Assembly: GCA_947561585.1 (NCBI GenBank)
Contig: CANNZV010002327.1
Location: forward strand, 1 to 64,000
Source: Caprella mutica
Lineage: Eukaryota > Arthropoda > Malacostraca > Amphipoda > Caprellidae
DNA: 64,000 nucleotides
Reading direction: 5' to 3'
Each line of letters opens with the position of its first letter. The first letter of the stretch is position 1. A program made the translations under genes and the position numbers. Of this stretch, positions 61,501 to 64,000 are shown one piece after another. The notes under the pieces were generated by a model. The model saw only the letters and a list, made by a program, of their open reading frames with translations, was not told the origin of the DNA and did not search any database.

Positions 61501-63816
61501 GCTCTGAAAATCTAGACTGTTTATATTTTACTAGTGATGGAAAGATACCAAAATTTTCACTGATACAGATACCCTGCCGATACCGATACTTTGTCCCATC
61601 CCTATAATTTATTTTTCATATTTCTCCAGTGACCAGACTGACTCTTACTACGCTGACGAAGTGCCTGCACCTCAAGAGGTTTACATCCCTCCACCAGCTC
61701 GCAGTCAGCCCCAGTACAGACCAGCCCCTCGCAACCAGCCCCAGTACAGACCCCAGCCTGTTAGGGAGCAGCAGTACGTGCCCCAGCAACGCCCCCAGCA
61801 GTATGCTAGTGCCCCCCCTCTCATGCAACAGAGGACTGTGAACCCTTACAGCAACCAGAGCAGACTCGTTAGACAACAGCCCCAGCAAACTGTCAGGCGG
61901 TGAGAGGAACTAGCATTAAGGTTACTTTTTTAGTAAAGATTAAAACTAGATCGCAATTAGCACAATGAATTAGCTTACCTAGTGAGAATTGGTGGCAAGT
62001 TTTAGTCTGGTTAAAGGTTGAGGTTTCCAACAAAATTTAATTTTCAACAAGGTTTCATTTTTTGAAAAGCATCCTTTAGAAAAGTTGAATTTTTATAGCA
62101 AGGTTGAATTTTTATAGCGAGGTTGAATTTTTATAGCGAGGTTGAATTTTTATAGTGAGGTTGAATTTTTTATAGCGAGGTTGAATTTTTGTAGCGAGGT
62201 TGAATTTTTGTAGCGAGGTTGAATTTTTGTAGCGAGGTTGAATTTTTGTAGCGAGGTTGAATTTTTGTAGCGAGGTTGAATTTTTGTAGCGAGGTTGAAT
62301 TTTTGTAGCGAGGTTGAATTTTTGTAGCGAGGTTGAATTTTTGTAGCGAGGTTGAATTTTTGTAGCGAGGTTGAATTGCAACATTGTTGAATATTTACAG
62401 CAAGCCATTCTTAACAAGATTAGATTTTCAACAAGGTTCATTTTTCGATTTCCCTCGGTTCAGTCAATTAGCTACAATAACCAATCTCTCTCTCTCTCTC
62501 TCTCTCTCAGATCCGCTCCAATCCGCCAAGCCCAAACAGTGCATCAAAGTCACGTGGCTCAGGTGAAGGCCCCTTCTGTCGTAGGACACAGAGTGAGTGT
62601 TAGTAACCTGCACGCTGCCACAAGGGAGGACATTGAGGAGCTCTTCGGCAACATCGGCCCCATCAGCTCTTGCAAAATGGTTAGACCCGACACTGCGATG
62701 GTGATCTTCAACAACGTGAACGATGCCAAAAAGTGAGTTGGAAATTAGATCGAGAAACAAAATAAATGTGGTGCTTATTTTTTAACTTTGTTTGGTCACG
62801 TTATTTTTTTCATTGAAATTAGCTAACTGTTTTTAAGAAATACGTATTTTAAAATAGTGTAAACTGTAAATTAACGTCTGAATATATATATTAAAACGTG
62901 CAGAAAATAATTATTATAAATTTTACTATAGAATGATTATTCATAAATGATTTAAATATTCTCTCCTTTCCTATCATCTCTTTAAGTTGTTAACGTACCA
63001 CTCTTCCATTTCAGGTCTGTGGAGGTTTACCACAACCGCAAGCTTGACAACCACCCCATGCAAGTGAAAATAGTTGGTACAGTCACTGACGGGTCTGCCA
63101 GAGCTAACAGGTGAGGAATTAACTAAAATTATTAAAATATCTTCCATTAAAAACTGGGATCAATAAAATGAAATGCGTGATAGTGTGTAGCTATAGTAAA
63201 TGTTGTGTATTGGAATTAGTTGATAACTGGTGACAGGACAATAATCCCCCGGACAAGAACCCCCAAGCAAAAATACCCCGGTGCAAAAAACCCCCTGTCT
63301 ATATAAATAGCCTAATTCAATTTTCATTACTTTTTTATTAATAAAATTACTATATGCTATAAATATATAACTATGCTATTTATATAGACCGGTGGTTTTT
63401 TGCTTGGGGGTATTTGCACGGGGGTTTTTGACCGGTTTTTTTTTTTTACACTGGGGGTTATTGTCCTGGAATCTCTATAACTAGATGATACCTACTTGTG
63501 GTAGGTGACTTTGTTCATAGAGTAGCTTTACTGCATCCATGAGCTTGTCACAGACTGATGGAAGGTGACTTGGTTCATGGAGTAGCTTTTCTGTATCCAT
63601 GAGCATTGTCACAGACTGGTGGTAGGTGACTTTGTCCATGAAGCCACTTTCCTTTCTGACTGCTTCTTCCAGTCCCTTGTATTTAATTTCCTTTTGGCGT
63701 CAGTGATATAGCCTTCGGTTCCGAAGCAGACGATAAATCTCAGACTGAAGAATTGAATTTATTTAATTGAACCTCTTAAATTCTGTTTTTTTTCTAATTT
63801 CAGAGTCCGCTACTAA
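43506..63816 (+). CDS. POLDIP3: POLDIP3/SKAR-like TREX-associated RNA-binding protein, 14 coding exons
   Basis: The protein has 552 aa. Exons: 43506-43573, 50334-50460, 50968-51114, 51383-51409, 51469-51519, 54639-54702, 58325-58607, 58794-58871, 59740-59796, 60758-60913, 61630-61899, 62511-62732, 63015-63110, 63804-63816. All junctions are GT-AG, all phases join and the sum is 1659 nt. Domains: an N-terminal UAP56-binding-like motif (residues 5-26, IDLPLDEII then LNRKR); four DxRxxL repeats at 67-72, 82-87, 96-101 and 127-132, as in vertebrate POLDIP3; a basic and P/Q/Y-rich linker (160-465); and a C-terminal RRM (470-537) with RNP2 VSVSNL and a degenerate RNP1 TAMVIFNN. POLDIP3 binds the UAP56 helicase and the exon-junction complex in the nucleus and couples splicing to export and, through S6K1, to translation. 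ALYREF-type factors share the first motif but lack the DxRxxL repeats. Exons between 51519 and 54639 could have been missed. Confidence 0.8.
43943..44012. mobile_element. Intron 1: 5' piece of a CCATGTTT-type MITE
   Basis: It matches the first quarter of the full copy at 44839 (TTTCAAA, then ATGGATAAAG, then GGCGACTTTT). Confidence 0.5.
44016..44242. mobile_element. Intron 1: CCAAGTA-type MITE, hAT-like, copy 1
   Basis: It is 227 bp, with ends CCAAGTAAAGAAGCATGTCC and the complement of CCAAGTAAAATAGTATGTCT. A 5'-truncated second copy follows directly (44243-44407). The family is assigned to hAT from the 8-bp duplication seen at 45180. Confidence 0.7.
44416..44672. mobile_element. Intron 1: CCAGAGTGG-type MITE with 8-bp target duplication
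   Basis: The ends are CCAGAGTGGAA and the complement of CCAGACTGGAA, flanked on both sides by CATACCAT (44408-44415 and 44673-44680). A perfect 8-bp duplication points to the hAT superfamily. It is inserted into the truncated CCAAGTA-type copy. Confidence 0.75.
44839..45105. mobile_element. Intron 1: full copy of the CCATGTTT-type MITE
   Basis: It is 267 bp, with ends CCATGTTTCAAAGTATGG and the complement of CCATGTTTTAAAGTGTGG, both followed by the GTCGCCAGT block. A 3' piece lies at about 45895-46047. Confidence 0.7.
45180..45406. mobile_element. Intron 1: CCAAGTA-type MITE copy 2, nested, with 8-bp duplication
   Basis: It is 227 bp, flanked by ATACCCAA on both sides (45172-45179 and 45407-45414). 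The duplication includes the first bases of the next copy, so this element jumped into the end of its own relative at 45411. Confidence 0.8.
45411..45894. mobile_element. Intron 1: CCAAGTA-type MITE copy 3, split by another MITE
   Basis: The halves on either side of 45540-45775 rejoin at CTATGCTACAATG. Its left end was itself a target for copy 2. Confidence 0.75.
45540..45775. mobile_element. Intron 1: CCAGTCTGTATTT-type MITE, copy 1
   Basis: The ends are CCAGTCTGTATTT and its complement. The flanks GCCTACAA and TGCTACAA agree at 6 of 8 positions. Truncated relatives are at 46157-46226 and 47885-47991. Confidence 0.75.
46267..46636. mobile_element. Intron 1: CCAAGTA-type MITE copy 4, split
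   Basis: It is interrupted by the 135-bp element at 46441-46575 and otherwise complete, ending TACTTGG. Confidence 0.75.
46441..46575. mobile_element. Intron 1: CCAGTCTGCAGAA-type MITE, 135 bp, perfect 8-bp duplication
   Basis: The ends are CCAGTCTGCAGAA and its near complement, flanked by GAATTTTG on both sides (46433-46440 and 46576-46583). Confidence 0.85.
46637..47155. repeat. Intron 1: 26-bp minisatellite
   Basis: About 12 clean units containing GGTACCGAATTACACTATAC run to about 46950, then shorter degenerate units to 47155. It begins immediately after a MITE end. Confidence 0.9.
47163..47361. mobile_element. Intron 1: CCAGTCTGTATTT-type MITE, copy 2
   Basis: It is 199 bp with both ends present; no flanking duplication can be read because the left flank is the minisatellite. 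Confidence 0.7.
47403..47755. mobile_element. Intron 1: fold-back cluster of CCAGTCTGCAGAA-type MITEs
   Basis: The stretch 47403-47465 is the inverted copy of 47636-47699, and 47556-47755 has both termini (CCAGTCTGCAGAA and its complement with one change). The cluster sits inside a degenerate CCAAGTA-type copy. Confidence 0.65.
48012..48234. mobile_element. Intron 1: CCAAGTA-type MITE, inverted copy
   Basis: It reads as the reverse complement of the copy at 45180 from CATAAACTC to GACATGCTTTATTACCTGG. A more decayed inverted copy lies at about 50035-50211. Confidence 0.7.
48590..48820. mobile_element. Intron 1: CCAGTCTGTATTT-type MITE copy 3, perfect 8-bp duplication
   Basis: It is 231 bp, flanked by CTCGGCAG at 48582-48589 and 48821-48828. 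Confidence 0.85.
49323..49534. mobile_element. Intron 1: CCAGTCTGTATTT-type MITE copy 4
   Basis: Both ends are present; the flanks TGTAGTGG and TGTAGAGC agree at 6 of 8 positions. Sequence from here to exon 2 is AT-rich with MITE remnants only. Confidence 0.7.
50334..50460 (+). CDS. POLDIP3: POLDIP3-like gene, exon 2
   Basis: The acceptor is CTACTCAG. A second acceptor three bases downstream (CAGCAG) is also in frame and would turn residues N-R into one K. It encodes the basic end of the UAP56-binding-like motif (LNRKR across the junction) and a Gly/Gln-rich stretch. The donor is GTGAGT, phase 0. Confidence 0.75.
50968..51114 (+). CDS. POLDIP3: POLDIP3-like gene, exon 3
   Basis: It holds three of the four DxRxxL repeats (DVRNHL, DARDQL, DIRDKL). 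It is phase 0 at both ends, with donor GTATGT. Confidence 0.85.
51383..51409 (+). CDS. POLDIP3: POLDIP3-like gene, 27-nt microexon 4
   Basis: A T-rich tract ending TTAAG precedes nine codons (DSLKLEQEM) and donor GTATGA. It is phase 0 on both sides, so it can be skipped without a frame change; it may be an alternative cassette, or not an exon at all. Confidence 0.5.
51469..51519 (+). CDS. POLDIP3: POLDIP3-like gene, exon 5
   Basis: The acceptor is TTGTTTCAG. It encodes the fourth DxRxxL repeat (DMRQKL) in a 17-residue phase-0 exon, with donor GTAGCT. Confidence 0.8.
51836..52762. repeat. Intron 5: 25-bp minisatellite
   Basis: About 36 units containing GAATTCACCACATCTTCAGG. The base before AATTC changes from GAG to GGG along the array, then to an ACTATAATTC form. 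The three overlapping 118-aa frames are repeat artefacts. Confidence 0.95.
52806..53480. repeat. Intron 5: 33-bp minisatellite
   Basis: About 20 units containing CCCAAATCTGCCAACATCTT. The 33-bp length (11 codons) keeps frames open on both strands, up to 295 aa. The position between exons in the wrong context argues against coding use. Confidence 0.95.
53523..54112. repeat. Intron 5: 36- and 37-bp minisatellite
   Basis: About 16 units containing CCCAAACAAGTAAAC. The first half uses a 36-bp form with TAATAA and the second half a 37-bp form with GTAACAA. Degenerate units continue to about 54240. The rest of the intron to exon 6 is AT-rich with nothing recognised. Confidence 0.93.
54639..54702 (+). 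CDS. POLDIP3: POLDIP3-like gene, exon 6
   Basis: The acceptor is TTGATTTCAG and the donor GTGAGT after one base of codon 162. It encodes a polar Q/N/S-rich stretch (GRKVTSVNSRQQQNQTDKST). Confidence 0.7.
55240..55370 (+). other. Intron 6: coding-like block of unknown origin
   Basis: The frame from about 55250 reads FAPPATVFIHLKDGGLVDDH and then AKIRRYELF before a stop at about 55361. Base composition is less AT-rich than the surroundings. It could be a pseudogene scrap, an unused exon, or chance. No family is recognised. Confidence 0.25.
55494..56900. repeat. Intron 6: GC-rich 28-bp minisatellite with decaying edges
   Basis: The core (55558-56460) has about 32 units such as CCACATGCCTGCAGGCACTC plus CTGGCCGG. 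Blocks of subtypes (AAGCACTTCCAGCTGG, GAAAGCCATTCCTGGTCGG, GGCACTCCTGGCCGG, GAAGCCATTCCCGGCCTG) follow each other. The edges grade into diverged units. Since 28 is not a multiple of 3, all frames of both strands are open; these are not genes. Confidence 0.95.
56901..58324. other. Intron 6, remainder: nothing recognised
   Basis: AT-rich intron sequence without clear repeats or coding signals up to the acceptor of exon 7. Confidence 0.6.
58325..58607 (+). CDS. POLDIP3: POLDIP3-like gene, exon 7
   Basis: The acceptor is CAATTTTTAG and the donor GTGAGT. It is the largest exon, with a basic Arg/Thr/Gln-rich linker (for example RNQVVLKTRRSD). The apparent ATG at 58255 lies in the intron, before the acceptor. 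Confidence 0.8.
58794..58871 (+). CDS. POLDIP3: POLDIP3-like gene, exon 8
   Basis: The acceptor is TGTTTCTAG and the donor GTAAGA; it joins in phase 2 at both ends. It encodes VRRNVPAQKTVYIREEPQPV and a short continuation. Confidence 0.75.
59370..59405. repeat. Short copy of the GGTTCCGAAGCAGACG dispersed repeat
   Basis: TTTGGCTCCGAAACAGACGT resembles the families at 20400 and 63715. Confidence 0.45.
59471..59670. mobile_element. Intron 8: hAT-like MITE remnant
   Basis: It starts CAGGGGTCCCAAAACTTTTT and GTCGACCC, and ends GGGTCGATATGGACCACTATTG, the usual look of hAT-type termini with a CGACCC block inside. No clear target duplication is seen. Confidence 0.5.
59740..59796 (+). CDS. POLDIP3: POLDIP3-like gene, exon 9
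   Basis: The acceptor is TTTTCAACAG and the donor GTAAGT; 57 nt in phase 2, encoding SVRPMRTNPRARLEPLQS. Confidence 0.75.
60758..60913 (+). CDS. POLDIP3: POLDIP3-like gene, exon 10
   Basis: The acceptor is CCAATTACAG. It encodes an acidic Glu/Pro/Tyr-rich stretch (EEDYEPEPEPQRRP, later ADEQYEEYFEDSP). The donor is GTAGGA, and the last ten exon bases belong to the repeat that follows. Confidence 0.8.
60904..61219. repeat. 33-bp repeat that duplicates the exon 10 splice donor
   Basis: Nine near-identical units follow exon 10. Each holds TCCTTTACAG (the exon end) followed by GTAGGATGATAG (the intron start), so ten identical candidate donors lie at 60914 and every 33 bp to 61211. Within a unit AGGATG and CATCCT can pair. 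Confidence 0.95.
61630..61899 (+). CDS. POLDIP3: POLDIP3-like gene, exon 11
   Basis: The acceptor is TTTCTCCAG and the donor GTGAGA. It encodes a low-complexity Gln/Pro/Tyr/Arg stretch with repeated QPQYRP and QQ pairs, likely disordered. Confidence 0.8.
62083..62378. repeat. Intron 11: 19-bp minisatellite
   Basis: About 15 units of GAATTTTTGTAGCGAGGTT; the first few read TATAG instead of TGTAG. It ends about 130 bp before exon 12. Confidence 0.93.
62511..62732 (+). CDS. POLDIP3: POLDIP3-like gene, exon 12 (RRM first part)
   Basis: The acceptor follows a (CT)n tract of about 24 nt. It encodes RNP2 (VSVSNL), the first RRM helix (TREDIEELFGNIG) and the degenerate RNP1 (TAMVIFNN). The donor is GTGAGT. 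Confidence 0.85.
63015..63110 (+). CDS. POLDIP3: POLDIP3-like gene, exon 13 (RRM last part)
   Basis: It encodes the second RRM helix and last strand (SVEVYHNRKLDNHPMQVKIV), then a short tail. The acceptor is CCATTTCAG and the donor GTGAGG. Confidence 0.85.
63234..63468. mobile_element. Intron 13: MITE with C-run and G-run arms
   Basis: The left end CAGGACAATAATCCCCC and the complement of the right end (CAGGACAATAACCCCC) are inverted repeats. Arms contain spaced CCCCC or GGGGG runs and meet in an AT-rich centre. Confidence 0.75.
63490..63745. repeat. Intron 13: dispersed repeat family copy
   Basis: It shares CCCTTGTATTTAATTTCC and GGTTCCGAAGCAGACG with 20200-20450. It starts with two internal copies of a GTAGGTGACTTTGTTCATGG-like module of about 64 bp. 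Confidence 0.55.
63804..63816 (+). CDS. POLDIP3: POLDIP3-like gene, exon 14 and stop
   Basis: The acceptor is TTCTAATTTCAG. It completes an Arg codon, adds V-R-Y and ends at TAA. Confidence 0.7.
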
Positions 63817-64000
63817 AGTAGTCCTAAACTCTGAAGCTTTTTTAATGTAAATAATGGACTAGTATTTTCTACACAGACCTCGGTAATGTAAATGCTAACT
63901 TGTTCAAATTTTACAGTGTAGCTAAGTTAGATATCGACCAAAACAATTGGAACTTTATTTTCTTATTTTGAATCAGGATGTCAATTATTATTCTACATTA
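63817..64000 (+). other. 3' UTR of the POLDIP3-like gene, continuing past the window
   Basis: No AATAAA is present in these 184 bp, so the polyadenylation site probably lies beyond the window. Confidence 0.5.

Noticed and set aside
62112..62441. 109-aa minus-strand frame of TKIQPRYKNSTSLQ repeats
   Set aside because: It is the complement of the 19-bp minisatellite in intron 11.

Overview
The window is AT-rich nuclear DNA of an animal. It has spliced genes with GT-AG introns, many TA-flanked DNA transposon remnants, a LINE tail, tRNA-like SINEs and many minisatellites. An invertebrate, possibly an arthropod, fits best, but nothing here fixes the taxon. No bacterial, viral, CRISPR or rRNA content is seen.

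Left part (1-41 kb): a repeated unit is present three times. Each unit carries a minus-strand gene (1598-2365, 16605-17378, 37654-38427) for a secreted protein of 255-257 aa, with a hydrophobic N-terminus, a cysteine-bearing PAN/apple-like half and a C-terminal F5/8 type C (discoidin/fucolectin-like) half. Each gene is followed, in + coordinates, by spacer and then a minisatellite. That minisatellite is 0.6 kb of 14-bp units in unit A, 5.0 kb of the same units in unit B, and 0.75 kb of unrelated 29-bp units in unit C. About 8 kb (8.9-17.2 kb and 30.2-38.3 kb) is a recent, near-identical duplication. Transposon insertions and protein similarity give conflicting relationships, so the copies look mosaic.

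Middle (41-43.5 kb): a pogo/mariner-like MITE, the 3' tail of a non-LTR retrotransposon, and the upstream flank of the main gene.

Right part (43.5-64 kb): one plus-strand gene of 14 coding exons (43506-63816) can be assembled by hand. All phases join and it gives a 552-aa protein. It has an N-terminal UAP56-binding-like motif, four DxRxxL repeats, a basic and P/Q/Y-rich middle, and a C-terminal RRM. This is the architecture of POLDIP3 (SKAR/PDIP46), an mRNA-export factor linked to TREX and the exon-junction complex. Its introns hold nested hAT-like MITEs with perfect 8-bp target duplications, and at least seven minisatellites. One of these is an array that has copied the exon-10 splice donor nine times.

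The long open frames in several phases (for example 40.1-40.9, 52.3-54.2 and 55.5-56.6 kb) are minisatellite artefacts, not genes.
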